A stretch of 60,333 nt of DNA from NCBI GenBank assembly GCA_947259045.1, contig CAMYKZ010000008.1:1-60333 (forward strand). Direction: 5' to 3'. Below are positions 37,483 to 50,228 of the stretch, piece after piece (position 1 is the stretch's first letter; the number at the start of each line of letters is the position of its first letter). The notes under the pieces are model-generated. The model searched no databases, was not told the DNA's origin, and worked only from the letters and a program-made list of their open reading frames with translations. The translations under genes were made by a program, and so were the position numbers. Source of the DNA: an uncultured Afifella sp. (GTDB lineage Bacteria > Pseudomonadota > Alphaproteobacteria > Rhizobiales > Afifellaceae).

Positions 37483-38139
37483 CTACAAAATAGACTGCCC
37501 GGTCTTCTCCCAGTCGGCCAAGAACGCGGCCAGGCCCTTGTCGGTCAGCGGGTGTTTGACCAGGCCTTTCAGAACCGCCGGCGGTACGGTGGCCACGTCC
37601 GCGCCGGCCATTGCCGCCAGTTTGACGTGGTTCGGCGTGCGGATGGACGCGGCGAGGATCTCGGTTTCGATATTCTCGTAATTGTCGTAGATGATGCGGA
37701 TCTCTTCGATCAGTTCCATACCGTCAATGCCGATATCATCAAGCCGGCCGATAAAAGGCGAAATGAAGGTGGCGCCGGCGCGGCCGGCCAGCAGGGCCTG
37801 GTTGGCGTTGAAGCAGAGCGTAACATTGACCATGTTGCCTTCATTGGAAAGTGTGCGGCAGGCGATCAGCCCGTCCCATGTCAGCGGCACCTTGACGGCG
37901 ACGTTCTTGGCGATCGCCGCCAGCTTGCGGCCCTCGGCGATCATCGCTTCGGCTTCGGTCGCCGTGACTTCGGCAGAGACCGGTCCTTCGACCACGTCGC
38001 AGATTTCGGCAATCACGTCCATCATCGGCCGGCCGGCCTTCATGATCAGGGAGGGATTGGTTGTGACGCCGTCCATCAGGCCGCTCGGGGCGAGTTCGCG
38101 GATTTCGTCAACGTCGGCGGTATCGACAAAGAATTTCAT
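37483..38139 (-). CDS. tal: Transaldolase / fructose-6-phosphate aldolase family
   Basis: A 218-residue small transaldolase. [25 protein letters not shown], the Schiff-base lysine in [23 protein letters not shown], and [16 protein letters not shown] define the short family, which includes both transaldolases of the pentose phosphate pathway and FSA aldolases. In this order the short form is normally annotated as transaldolase. ATG at 38139 matches the universal MKFFxDTA start. Confidence 0.92.
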   Translation of the reverse strand: MKFFVDTADVDEIRELAPSGLMDGVTTNPSLIMKAGRPMMDVIAEICDVVEGPVSAEVTATEAEAMIAEGRKLAAIAKNVAVKVPLTWDGLIACRTLSNEGNMVNVTLCFNANQALLAGRAGATFISPFIGRLDDIGIDGMELIEEIRIIYDNYENIETEILAASIRTPNHVKLAAMAGADVATVPPAVLKGLVKHPLTDKGLAAFLADWEKTGQSIL

Positions 38140-38287
38140 GGTTGATCCTCGGCTGCGCCGCATTGCGGCATGGCTTGATTTGCGTTCTATCTAGCGGAAT
38201 GAATCGCCGACGTCAGCCATTGCCTGCAATTTGTTTCCGATATTGTTGCTGCCCTAGCCGTCAGCCAGATGCACGGGGCGGCCGCTG

Positions 38288-40453
38288 ATGCAGGAGCGGC
38301 ATTTCCTGTCCGTGCTGCTGCCGGTCCCTGTTGACCGGCCCTACACCTATGGCAGCGACCGGCCACTGGAACCGGGCAGCGTTGTCAGGGTGCCGCTCGG
38401 CCCGCGTGAAGTGGTCGGATGTGTCTGGCCGGACGATGCCGATAGTCTGCCTTCCGCGAAGGTCAAGGACATCATCCAGATTTACGATATTCCGCCGCTG
38501 ACACCGTCATTGGTCGAATTTATCGGCTGGGTCGCCGATTATACATTCTCGCCGCGTGGCATGGTGCTCCGGATGGTGTTGCGCGCGCCCGGTGCGCTTG
38601 AACCGGAAACGCCGCTTGCCGGCGTGCGCTGGGCCGGCGACGTTCCGGAGCGGATGACGGCGGCGCGGCAGAAGGTGCTTGATGTTGCGCAGGGCGGGCT
38701 GGCCTGGTCGAAATCCGGACTTGCCACGGCTGCCGGCGTCTCGGCCGGCGTGGTCAACGGACTGGCCAAGCAGAATGTGCTGGAAACGGTGACCATCCCG
38801 CCGCAGCCGATCGTCGGGCAACCGGATCCGAACCGTCCGCCGCTCGATCTGACCGACGCCCAGCGCGCGGCGGCGGAGGATCTGACCGATCAGATCGCCA
38901 CCGGCGGGTATCAAACCGTGCTGCTTGACGGCGTAACCGGGTCCGGCAAGACGGAGGTCTATTTCGAGGCGGTTGCAGAGACCATCCGCCAGGGCCGGCA
39001 GGCGCTCGTGCTGTTGCCGGAAATCGCGCTGACCGGCGCGTTTCTCGAGCGGTTCGCCAAGCGGTTCGGCGCGCTGCCGGGCGAATGGCATTCCGATGTC
39101 GGGGCAAAAAAGCGCGAGCGGATCTGGCGCGGCGTCGCCCATGGCAACGTGCCGGTTGTCGTCGGCGCGCGCTCGGCGCTCTTTCTGCCGTTTCGCAATC
39201 TCGGACTGATCATTGTCGACGAGGAACACGACGGTGCCTACAAGCAAGAGGACGGCGTTCATTATCATGCCCGCGACATGGCCGTTGTGCGGGGTCATCT
39301 GGGCCGGTTCCCGGTGCTGCTCAGTTCAGCAACGCCGACGGTGGAAAGCTGGGTCAACGCCGAACGCGGCCGCTACCGGCATCTGGTTCTGCCGGCCCGG
39401 TTCAGCGGCGCTGAGCCGCCTGTTCTCAGCGCCATCGACATGCGCGAGGATCCGCCGGAGCGCGGCCGCTGGCTGTCGCCGAAACTGCACGCAATGGTGC
39501 GCGAAACGCTCGCGGCGGGCGAGCAGGCGCTGTTGTTCCTGAACCGGCGCGGTTATGCGCCGCTGACGCTTTGCCGCACATGCGGCCACCGCATGGCCTG
39601 TCCCCATTGTTCAAGCTGGCTCGTCGAACACCGCTTCCGGGGCGTGCTCGCCTGTCATCATTGCGGCCATGAAATCCGCCGGCCCGAAGCCTGTCCGGAA
39701 TGCGACAACAAGGATACGATGGTCGCCTGCGGCCCCGGCGTGGAACGGCTGCAGGAGGATATTCTGGCTGAATATCCCGACGCCCGCACGCTCGTCCTGT
39801 CCAGCGACATGCCCGGCGGCGTGCAGCGATTGCGCGCCGAGATTGCCGCCATCGCCGAAGGCCAGGTCGATATCATCATCGGTACACAACTGGTGGCCAA
39901 GGGGCACAATTTTCCGGGCCTGACCCTGGTCGGTGTGGTCGATGCCGATCTTGGTCTGGCCCAGGGGGATCCGCGCGCCGCGGAACGGACGTATCAGTTG
40001 CTGACCCAGGTGACGGGCCGGGCTGGGCGCAAGGGACAGCCGAGCCGCGGCGTGCTGCAGAGCTACGCGCCGGATCATCCGGTGATCCAGGCGCTGATGT
40101 CGGGCGACCGGGACCGGTTTTACCAGCAGGAATGCGACAATCGCCGCCGCGGCGGACTGCCGCCATTTGGCCGGCTGGCGGCGATCATCGTCAGTGCGGC
40201 CGAGCGGATCAATGCAGAACAATATGCCCGCGCCATGGCGCAGGCCGCGCCCGCCGGCGACCAGGTGCGGTTGCTCGGGCCTGCGGAAGCGCCGCTTGCA
40301 CTGATCCGCGGCCGGCACCGGTTCCGCCTGCTGGTGCAGGCGCAATCGTCCGGGGTCATGCATGACTGGCTGCACCGGTGGCTGACCGCCGCGCCGCGCC
40401 CCCGCGGCAGCGTGCGGGTGACTGTGGATGTGGATCCGCAGAGTTTTCTGTGA
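38288..40453 (+). CDS. priA: Primosomal protein N' (replication restart helicase PriA)
   Basis: A 721-residue superfamily 2 helicase. The 3'-DNA-binding domain (VDRPYTYGSDRPLEPGSVVR) leads into Walker A GVTGSGKT (residues 215-222) and DEEH (311-314). A two-zinc site holds C429, C432, C438, C441, C456, C459, C469 and C472. QVTGRAGRKG is motif VI. PriA reloads the replisome at stalled forks. The length is normal. Confidence 0.96.
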   Translation: MQERHFLSVLLPVPVDRPYTYGSDRPLEPGSVVRVPLGPREVVGCVWPDDADSLPSAKVKDIIQIYDIPPLTPSLVEFIGWVADYTFSPRGMVLRMVLRAPGALEPETPLAGVRWAGDVPERMTAARQKVLDVAQGGLAWSKSGLATAAGVSAGVVNGLAKQNVLETVTIPPQPIVGQPDPNRPPLDLTDAQRAAAEDLTDQIATGGYQTVLLDGVTGSGKTEVYFEAVAETIRQGRQALVLLPEIALTGAFLERFAKRFGALPGEWHSDVGAKKRERIWRGVAHGNVPVVVGARSALFLPFRNLGLIIVDEEHDGAYKQEDGVHYHARDMAVVRGHLGRFPVLLSSATPTVESWVNAERGRYRHLVLPARFSGAEPPVLSAIDMREDPPERGRWLSPKLHAMVRETLAAGEQALLFLNRRGYAPLTLCRTCGHRMACPHCSSWLVEHRFRGVLACHHCGHEIRRPEACPECDNKDTMVACGPGVERLQEDILAEYPDARTLVLSSDMPGGVQRLRAEIAAIAEGQVDIIIGTQLVAKGHNFPGLTLVGVVDADLGLAQGDPRAAERTYQLLTQVTGRAGRKGQPSRGVLQSYAPDHPVIQALMSGDRDRFYQQECDNRRRGGLPPFGRLAAIIVSAAERINAEQYARAMAQAAPAGDQVRLLGPAEAPLALIRGRHRFRLLVQAQSSGVMHDWLHRWLTAAPRPRGSVRVTVDVDPQSFL

Positions 40454-40602
40454 CCGTTTCTGCGAGGATTTTCCGCTGAAACGGGGATATTCCGCCCGAT
40501 TTCAGGGTTGGATGCGGGCCAAATACGATTGGTTTCATTAACCACGGGGAAATCACTTTGCGTCAGGATAGGCCGGAATGACCGTGTTTCGGGAGAGAGA
40601 TC

Positions 40603-41886
40603 ATGTCTGGCGTATCATCGGCTGAAACGGCCGCACCGGAAGAAGTTGAAGACACGAATGCATCTGCGAGCGCCGACGATGCTTCGTCTGGTGAAGCAGT
40701 CGCCGTCGATCGCGCCGACGAGCAGCCGCAATTTGCCGAATTGCTGCAAAAAGTGACGGCGGAAACCGGTAAGGGTTACGGCGCCCTGATGAAGGACATG
40801 TTCCGCTACTGCCTCGGGCGGAACAAGCTGACGACGGAAGAATATTTCAGTCTGCGTCTTTACGACGACAGTTTCTCAGCGGAACAGAAAGCCGCCTTTG
40901 TCGGTATCGCCAAGTCGCGCAGCATCTGGACCCGGGTCTACAAGAATTCCCGCACGGTTGGTACGATTATCGACAAGCTGGCCGGCGAAGCGCTGTTTCG
41001 CGGCGCGGGCTTTCCCGTCGCCAAGACCATCGGGGCCGTCAATCTGAAGCGTGACCTGCCGGGTATCGCCAATATCAACAGCAAGACGTCGCTGGAAGGC
41101 TTTCTGATGGTCCATGCCGGACAGCGGCTGTTCGGCAAGCCGACCGGGCTCAGCCAGAGCCTCGGCTCGATGGCGATCGAGCGCTATGACAGCCAAAGCA
41201 GCATTGTGCATCTGGCCGGTGGCGATAGCATGAGCCTGACAGCGCTCCTGGAGCTGATTGAAACGAATTTCAGCGACGGTTATCTTTTTCAGGAGCGCCT
41301 GAGCGCGCATCCCGATATTGCCAAAGTGTGCGGCGACAAGATCGCGACGGCGCGGCTGCTCACCATCGAACAGGATGGCGAACCGGAAATTCTCGCAACG
41401 GCCTGGAAAGTTCCGGCCGGCAACAATGTGGCCGACAATTTCTGGCGGTCGGGCAACATGCTGGCCTCCATCGATCCGGAGACGGGCACTGTCGTTGAAG
41501 CCATTCAGGGCACTGGCATCAACCGCAAATCGGTGTTTGCCCATCCCGATACCAATGAGGCGATCGCCGGGCTGAAACTTCCCGACTGGGAAGCCGCGAA
41601 AGCGCTGGTCCTTTCCGCCTCCCGTCTGCTCAACGATACCTGGATGATCGGCTGGGATGTGGCGTTCACGCCCGACGGTCCTGTGATCGTGGAGGCCAAC
41701 GAGACGCCGGATCTGCTGATCATGCAGCTGGTTCCGGGCCAGGGCATCATGACGCCCCGGTTCAATGCGTTCATGGAGTGGGTCGATCAGAAAAACCTTC
41801 AGATCAAGAAGGCCGCCAGCCGGAAGGCGACGGACAACAGCAAGACCGAAGCCGCGCGGCTTCTCGGCGGCGCAACGAAGTTCTGA
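40603..41886 (+). CDS. Sugar-transfer-associated ATP-grasp family protein
   Basis: A 427-residue soluble protein. Residues 1-50 are acidic and low-complexity (ETAAPEEVEDTNASASADDA). The remainder matches the ATP-grasp family often found in polysaccharide clusters: DGYLFQERLSAHPDIAKVCG, ATARLLTIEQDGEPEI, and the C-terminal metal-binding GWDVAFTPDGPVIVEANETP. Such enzymes are presumed to form an acyl-phosphate-dependent bond to a carboxylate, but no substrate is known and no polysaccharide cluster lies nearby. GGAGAGAG precedes the ATG. A good terminator follows. It lies in the block between priA and atpH that looks accessory. Confidence 0.75.
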   Translation: MSGVSSAETAAPEEVEDTNASASADDASSGEAVAVDRADEQPQFAELLQKVTAETGKGYGALMKDMFRYCLGRNKLTTEEYFSLRLYDDSFSAEQKAAFVGIAKSRSIWTRVYKNSRTVGTIIDKLAGEALFRGAGFPVAKTIGAVNLKRDLPGIANINSKTSLEGFLMVHAGQRLFGKPTGLSQSLGSMAIERYDSQSSIVHLAGGDSMSLTALLELIETNFSDGYLFQERLSAHPDIAKVCGDKIATARLLTIEQDGEPEILATAWKVPAGNNVADNFWRSGNMLASIDPETGTVVEAIQGTGINRKSVFAHPDTNEAIAGLKLPDWEAAKALVLSASRLLNDTWMIGWDVAFTPDGPVIVEANETPDLLIMQLVPGQGIMTPRFNAFMEWVDQKNLQIKKAASRKATDNSKTEAARLLGGATKF

Positions 41887-41905
41887 CGCCCTGACCCGAA
41901 ATTCC

Positions 41906-41936
41906 GTCCGCCGGCATGACCGATCTGCCGGCGGAC
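41906..41936. terminator. Strong bidirectional terminator between ATP-grasp gene and prfH
   Basis: GTCCGCCGGCA (41906-41916) and TGCCGGCGGAC (41926-41936) form a perfect 11-bp stem with a 9-nt loop, followed on the plus strand by a pyrimidine-rich run GTCTTCTTCT. The two flanking genes converge on it. Confidence 0.8.
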
Positions 41937-41941
41937 GTCTT

Positions 41942-42595
41942 CTAACACACTTCGCGGAACTTCGGGCCTTCGAATGTCCTGACGGCGTCGCCACGTTGCA
42001 GATTGTTGTGCCGCTCCCAGCGTTGTTCGTCGGTTTCAGCCTTTTGCCGGTCAGCCTCTGCGGCCAGGCGGATAGCGATTCGGGCCAGCGCCAGTTTCTT
42101 GTTCATGTGTTGCGACCGCTCTTCGCGCGCAACAATCGCAATGCCGCTTGGCCTGTGCAGGGCGCGCACCGCACTGTCGGTGGTATTGACGTGCTGGCCG
42201 CCCGGGCCCGATGCGCGCATGGTTTCAAACGTGACATCACGCGCATCGACATCCGACTTTACATCGTCAGGCGGCATCAGGGCGTCGACGCCGACAAACC
42301 AGTTCTTGCGCTTGTGGTTGGGCCGCAGCGGGCTCCTGCAGATCCACAGGACGCTGCCCTGCCAGTTTTGCGCGAATGGCAGCGCTGTCCTGCCGGATAC
42401 TGATATCAATGCCGAAAGCAGGCCGTTCTTTTCCCGCCCGGCAATGGTTTCCAGCACGTCCGCCGCCAGTCCGTCCGCCGCTGCCGCTTTGACAATGGCG
42501 TCCGTCAGCCTTGCCACGGCAAGCTGGCATTCGGCGGGGCCGCGGCCGGACGTGACCTGCAGCCAGCAGGCCTCGTGGCCGTCTTTCCCGCTCAT
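41942..42595 (-). CDS. prfH: Peptide chain release factor H
   Basis: A 217-residue class I release factor relative. The catalytic GGQ is G132-G133-Q134 within ASGPGGQHVNTTDSAVRA. The N-terminal domain, opening LQVTSGRGPAECQLAVARL, is the release factor H-specific replacement for the stop-codon recognition domain of RF1/RF2. EERSQHMNKKLALARI and a basic, glutamate-rich tail follow. In Escherichia coli PrfH acts on ribosomes with a cut in the 16S rRNA decoding centre and hydrolyses the peptidyl-tRNA so the rRNA can be repaired by the paired RtcB. The gene overlaps rtcB by 4 bp, so the two products are made together. Confidence 0.93.
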   Translation of the reverse strand: MSGKDGHEACWLQVTSGRGPAECQLAVARLTDAIVKAAAADGLAADVLETIAGREKNGLLSALISVSGRTALPFAQNWQGSVLWICRSPLRPNHKRKNWFVGVDALMPPDDVKSDVDARDVTFETMRASGPGGQHVNTTDSAVRALHRPSGIAIVAREERSQHMNKKLALARIAIRLAAEADRQKAETDEQRWERHNNLQRGDAVRTFEGPKFREVC

Positions 42596-43764
42596 GCCGC
42601 CCTCCGCTGCTTGTAGGTCAGGCGCGGGCGGTAAATTGCGATCACCTCGATCAGGCCGGCCTGTTTGAGGTCGTCGATCACCTGTTCGATGGCCTTGTAG
42701 GCCTGCGGCGCCTCGTCATAGATCAACTCGCGGTCTTCGCAGATCACCCGGCCGCCCAGGGCCGTGCGTTCCAGGTCGCCGACCCGGTAGCGGCGCGACA
42801 GCCGCGATCTGGCATAACCGCGCTGCCAGCGCCGGCCGGCGCCGTGCGCCAGCGACCAGCCATTGCCGTCCTGATCGCCGAGCGGCCGGACAAGATAACT
42901 GAACGTGCCGCGCGATCCGGGGATCATCAATGCGGTCTCGCGGGCCGAAGCAGAGCCTTTGCGGTGAAACCAGGCCGGCGCGCCATGCCAGTCTTCAAGC
43001 GAGAGGCTGTTGTGTGGCGCATCGCTGATCAGTTTTGCATCCGCACCGATCTGGCTGGTAAAGCGGTGCGCGATCAATGCCCGGCTGGCACGCGACCAGG
43101 CCAATGCGTGATCGTGATCGCTGACATAACGCGCAGCCGCGTCGCAGTTGGCGTTAAGCGGGTTGGCGCCATGGTCGCTGAGCACCTGGCGGAAGATCTT
43201 CTGGCCGAGCGCCCGCGAACCGGAATGCACCAGCAGCGCGCAGCGGTCGCTCTGCAGCCCGAGCGCTGCAAAGGTCTTGGCGTCGCAGACATCCTCAACG
43301 GTCTGCAGTTCGGCAAAATGATTGCCGCCGCCAATGGTCCCGAGCGCCATATTGTGGGCGCCGTCGGCCAGACCATGCCGGTCGCGCCAGTCTTCGCGGT
43401 CACCGGTCTGATCGCCCTCCCATGGGGCTTCCAGATCATGCAGTTTGCCGGCCCAGCGGTCGAGCTTCAGCTTGCGGGCATTGATGCCGGTCTGCCAGAA
43501 GCTCATGGCGCAGCCGATATCGTTGCCGATCAGGGTCGGAAACAGCCGGTCGCGGGAGATGAACGCCGCACCGATAGGGGTACCCTTGCCCGGATGCAGG
43601 TCCGGCAGGCCGACAGCGAGATCGATGCCCTCCAGCGCGGCCGTCGTTTCAAGCTGGCGGACTGCGTCGCCTTCGATCCAGGATTTTCCGGAGGCAATCA
43701 GCCGGACATTGGCATTGGCCGGTTTCGGTGGTTCAGTTGATGTCGATGGTTTGGACGTGCCCAT
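42592..43764 (-). CDS. rtcB: RNA ligase RtcB of the RtcB2/PrfH-associated type
   Basis: A 390-residue RtcB-fold 3'-5' RNA ligase. Metal and guanylate-site residues are present: D82 and C85 in GNDIGCAMSFW, H149 in GGGNHFAELQ, H180 in VHSGSRALG, H267 in WFHRKGSA, and the guanylylated H307 in LAHGAGRRWQR. PDLHPGKGTPIGAAF is also intact. It is shorter than housekeeping RtcB and is directly upstream of, and overlapping with, prfH; this type is known to religate 16S rRNA cut in the decoding centre. No archease gene accompanies it. The start at 43764 is preferred over 43815 because GGAAAG lies upstream, but this is uncertain. Confidence 0.93.
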   Translation of the reverse strand: MGTSKPSTSTEPPKPANANVRLIASGKSWIEGDAVRQLETTAALEGIDLAVGLPDLHPGKGTPIGAAFISRDRLFPTLIGNDIGCAMSFWQTGINARKLKLDRWAGKLHDLEAPWEGDQTGDREDWRDRHGLADGAHNMALGTIGGGNHFAELQTVEDVCDAKTFAALGLQSDRCALLVHSGSRALGQKIFRQVLSDHGANPLNANCDAAARYVSDHDHALAWSRASRALIAHRFTSQIGADAKLISDAPHNSLSLEDWHGAPAWFHRKGSASARETALMIPGSRGTFSYLVRPLGDQDGNGWSLAHGAGRRWQRGYARSRLSRRYRVGDLERTALGGRVICEDRELIYDEAPQAYKAIEQVIDDLKQAGLIEVIAIYRPRLTYKQRRAA

Positions 43765-43861
43765 TTGGGATACAGCTTTCCGTTCGGCGCGAAAGCGTTT
43801 CCGCGCGCCGGTCATTCAGAATTCTTTGATGTGAAGGGGTAACGCGTGAATGTCTGGTCAT
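43733..43861 (-). CDS. Possible leader ORF overlapping the rtcB start
   Basis: A 42-codon frame beginning with an ATG at 43861 with a good Shine-Dalgarno (GGGAG 6 bp upstream) and ending at 43733, 31 bp inside rtcB in another frame. The peptide (MTRHSRVTPSHQRILNDRRA, then 22 more residues) is basic and matches nothing I know. It could couple translation into rtcB, or be chance. Confidence 0.25.
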   Translation of the reverse strand: MTRHSRVTPSHQRILNDRRAETLSRRTESCIPNGHVQTIDIN

Positions 43862-44125
43862 GTCGGTCTCCCTTGTTGCTGAATGGCTCGAACGGTTTTT
43901 CGTCAGTCTGCCGCAGGCAATCACCTCGGGCACCCGGCTGACATAATCGAGCCTGGGCGTGCGCGCAACCGCAAGCCATTGTCATGGTTGGCAATTCGTC
44001 AAGCCTGATGCGCTTTGGCCACAGTGATCGATCAGCCGATCGCCTTTGCCATGGTCGGATTTGCCTGGCCGGGCGGCGCACCCGACCCGATAACATCGAT
44101 TGTCCTCGATAAATCAGGAACTTCC

Positions 44126-44194
44126 ATGATCGGTGTGTTCTTTATTGTGACGCATCTTTTTGCGCTGGTTCTGACCGCCGGCAAGCTGGCGTGA
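44126..44194 (+). CDS. Possible 22-residue hydrophobic peptide
   Basis: The frame MIGVFFIVTHLFALVLTAGK plus LA has AGGAA a few bases upstream of its ATG and reads as a single short membrane helix. It lies alone upstream of the atp promoter. It may be a small membrane protein or chance. Confidence 0.2.
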   Translation: MIGVFFIVTHLFALVLTAGKLA

Positions 44195-44237
44195 CGGCCT
44201 GCGACAAATCTGCCTGTTTGCTTCCGCAAAGCGCGTG

Positions 44238-44266
44238 TTGCACCGCGCAAAACCGTGTGCTAGACG
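44238..44266 (+). promoter_or_regulatory. Candidate promoter of atpHAGDC
   Basis: TTGCAC (44238-44243) and TAGACG (44261-44266) are separated by exactly 17 bp, about 100 bp before the atpH GTG. The hexamers are moderate matches. Confidence 0.45.
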
Positions 44267-44369
44267 ACGCGCGGTTTGGTGATTTCGGTTGCCGGGCTAC
44301 GAACATGTGTTCGGGGCAAAGTTCAAAAAACTCGTCCGGCTGTCCGGACCGACAAGGGAAGAGGCCCGC

Positions 44370-44929
44370 GTGACGGATCAGTCATCCTCCGTATCCGGTG
44401 TTGCCGGTCGATATGCGTCTGCGCTGTTTGACCTGGCGCAGGAAACTGCGTCCCTGGAAGCTGTGGAAAGCGATCTGAAGGCCTTCCGCGACATGCTGAA
44501 GGACAGTGACGATCTGCGGCGGCTCGTTGTCAGTCCCGTGTTTTCAGCTGCAGAGCAGGAAGGCGCCATCGGCGCTGTCGCCGACAAAGCGGAGATTACC
44601 GGCCTTGTCGGCAATTTTGTCCGGCTTCTGGCGCGCAACCGCCGCCTGTTTGTTCTGCCGGGCGCTACGACCGGGTTCATGAACATGCTGGCCGATCATC
44701 GCGGCGAAATCACCGCCGAAGTCACTTCTGCGCGGCCTTTGTCGGATGAGCATCTGGCTGAACTGAAGACATCATTGAAAGCATCGCTGGGCAAGGATCC
44801 GGCGATCGACGTCGTTGTGGACCCGTCCATTCTCGGTGGTCTGATCGTCAAGGTCGGATCGAAAATGATCGACACGTCCCTCAAAACCAAACTCAATTCC
44901 GTAACAACACGACTTAAAGAGGCCAGCTG

Positions 44930-44930
<1 letters not shown>
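44370..44930 (+). CDS. atpH: ATP synthase F1 delta subunit
   Basis: A 186-residue peripheral stalk subunit linking F1 to the b subunits. [16 protein letters not shown] at the N-terminus and the C-terminal [20 protein letters not shown] are diagnostic. The GTG at 44370 is chosen because it follows GAGG by 6 bp and gives the usual family length. Its stop shares one base with the atpA start (TGATG), so the two are coupled. Confidence 0.95.
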
Positions 44931-46459
<1,529 letters not shown>

Positions 46460-46488
46460 AGAGCGCGACAGGTCAGGGGTAGCGGCTT

Positions 46489-48839
<2,351 letters not shown>

Positions 48840-48883
48840 TCGTCAGGTCTTGTTTGAGCGAAGAATGGCATTGAGGACAGAAA

Positions 48884-49294
48884 ATGGCTGAGGCCCTGCA
48901 ATTCGATCTTGTCTCGCCGGAGCGGCTGCTGATGTCCGCTGCCGTGCAGCAGGTTGTCGTTCCCGGCTCGGAAGGCGAAATGACGGTGCTGGTCAACCAC
49001 GCACCTGTGATGACAACCTTGAAGCCGGGGTTGCTTGTGATTACCGGTGAAGACGGTGAGAGGGAAGAAATCTTCGTTCGTGGCGGCTTCGCCGACATCA
49101 ATGCGGACGGACTGACGATCCTCGCAGAAATGGCAATTCCGATGGCGGAACTGACGCCGGAGGCACTGGCGGAAGAGATTCGTCTGGCTGAGCAGGAGCT
49201 GGAAGAAGCCGGCGAACATCATGCCCGCCAGAGTGCAGCCCGGAAAAAAATAGGCGATCTGGATAGTTTCAAGCGCTGGAAAATACCAGCCTGA
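48884..49294 (+). CDS. atpC: ATP synthase F1 epsilon subunit
   Basis: A 136-residue subunit with the N-terminal beta-sandwich (LQFDLVSPERLLMSAAVQQV, VPGSEGEMTVLVNHAPVM, GGFADINADGLTILAE) and a C-terminal helical hairpin. It regulates ATP hydrolysis by F1. It is the last gene of the operon, followed by a terminator 26 bp later. Confidence 0.96.
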   Translation: MAEALQFDLVSPERLLMSAAVQQVVVPGSEGEMTVLVNHAPVMTTLKPGLLVITGEDGEREEIFVRGGFADINADGLTILAEMAIPMAELTPEALAEEIRLAEQELEEAGEHHARQSAARKKIGDLDSFKRWKIPA

Positions 49295-49319
49295 TCGTTA
49301 CTGAAGTTGATGATACAAG

Positions 49320-49346
49320 GCCGCGGCCGGAACCCGCGGCTTTTTT
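49320..49346 (+). terminator. Rho-independent terminator of the atp operon
   Basis: GCCGCGG (49320-49326) and CCGCGGC (49334-49340) form a 7-bp stem with a 7-nt loop, directly followed by TTTTTT (49341-49346). Confidence 0.9.
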
Positions 49347-49361
49347 GCCTTTATGGACCTC

Positions 49362-50228
49362 TCAGACAAAGGCCGATCTGTCCTGGTGGCTTTCAATCAA
49401 GGCGCTGCGCAGTTTTTCGATTGCCCGGCTTTCAATCTGACGAACCCGTTCCTTTGAAATGCCAAGCTTTATTCCGAGCGCTTCGAGTGTCACCCCGTCT
49501 TCCGCCAGGCGGCGCTCCCTGATGATGCGCAATTCGCGCTTGTTGAGCACCAGAAGAGCCTTGTTGAGCCATTCCGAACGGCGTTCCCGGTCGATTTCAT
49601 CACCGACGACCTCATCCGGCAACGGATCCGTGCTGGCAATAAAGTCCTGCCGGTCGGCGCTTGAGCCGTCGGAATCGATAATCGGCGCATTCAACGACGT
49701 GTCCGGTCCTGAAAGCCTTGAATCCATCAGCGCCACGTCTTTCTGCGATACGCCGATCGCCAATGCGATCTCCGAATAGAGGCTGGGATCGTCCATCCGG
49801 TCCGATCCTTTGGAAAGTCGGGCTCTCAGCCGCCGCAGGTTGAAGAACAGCGACTTTTGCGCAGACGATGTGCCGCCGCGCACAATCGACCAGTTGCGCA
49901 GCACATAGTCCTGGATCGATGCCCTGATCCACCAAGTTGCGTAGGTGGAAAAACGCACCTCGCGCTCAGGCTCAAAACGGGCGGCTGCCTGCAGCAGGCC
50001 AACATGGCCTTCCTGGATCAGATCGGTCATGGAAAGCCCGAAATTTCTGAACCGGGCAGCAATGGAAATCACCAGCCGCATATGGGCCGATGTCAGCTTG
50101 TGCAGTGCTTCCTGATCTTCTGCCTGTTTCCAGCGGACCGCAAGTTCCCGTTCTTCTTCCCGCTCAAGATAGGGCGCCTTCATGGCCGCCCGAACGATGT
50201 GGCGTCTGGAATCTGGTGAGTCTGACAT
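49362..50228 (-). CDS. rpoH: RpoH-family sigma factor
   Basis: A 288-residue sigma-32 type factor. Region 2 is intact (LTSAHMRLVISIAARFRNFG, DLIQEGHVGLLQAAARFEPE, FSTYATWWIRASIQDYVLRN). AQKSLFFNLRRLRARL is the RpoH box that separates these factors from other group 3 sigmas. Region 4 contains LEALGIKLGISKERVRQIES. Rhizobia carry two RpoH paralogues; location beside carD and fdxA agrees with RpoH2, but this is inference. ATG at 50228 follows GGAG by 7 bp. A sigma factor of this family directs heat shock or oxidative stress responses. Confidence 0.92.
   Translation of the reverse strand: MSDSPDSRRHIVRAAMKAPYLEREEERELAVRWKQAEDQEALHKLTSAHMRLVISIAARFRNFGLSMTDLIQEGHVGLLQAAARFEPEREVRFSTYATWWIRASIQDYVLRNWSIVRGGTSSAQKSLFFNLRRLRARLSKGSDRMDDPSLYSEIALAIGVSQKDVALMDSRLSGPDTSLNAPIIDSDGSSADRQDFIASTDPLPDEVVGDEIDRERRSEWLNKALLVLNKRELRIIRERRLAEDGVTLEALGIKLGISKERVRQIESRAIEKLRSALIESHQDRSAFV

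Larger units (their letters stand above)
43862..44369. other. Intergenic region between rtcB and atpH
   Basis: About 500 bp divergent spacer. It must hold promoters for rtcB-prfH (minus) and for atpH (plus). On the minus strand, TTGCGC (43963-43968) and TATGTC (43940-43945) are spaced by 17 bp. I see no tRNA or conserved RNA. A possible 22-codon frame and an atp promoter are listed separately. Confidence 0.4.

Noticed and set aside
43963..43985. Possible sigma-54 promoter (GG and GC elements) upstream of rtcB, which would fit RtcR-type control
   Set aside because: The spacing between the GG and GC elements is 9 bp instead of 10 and there is no rtcR gene in the window.
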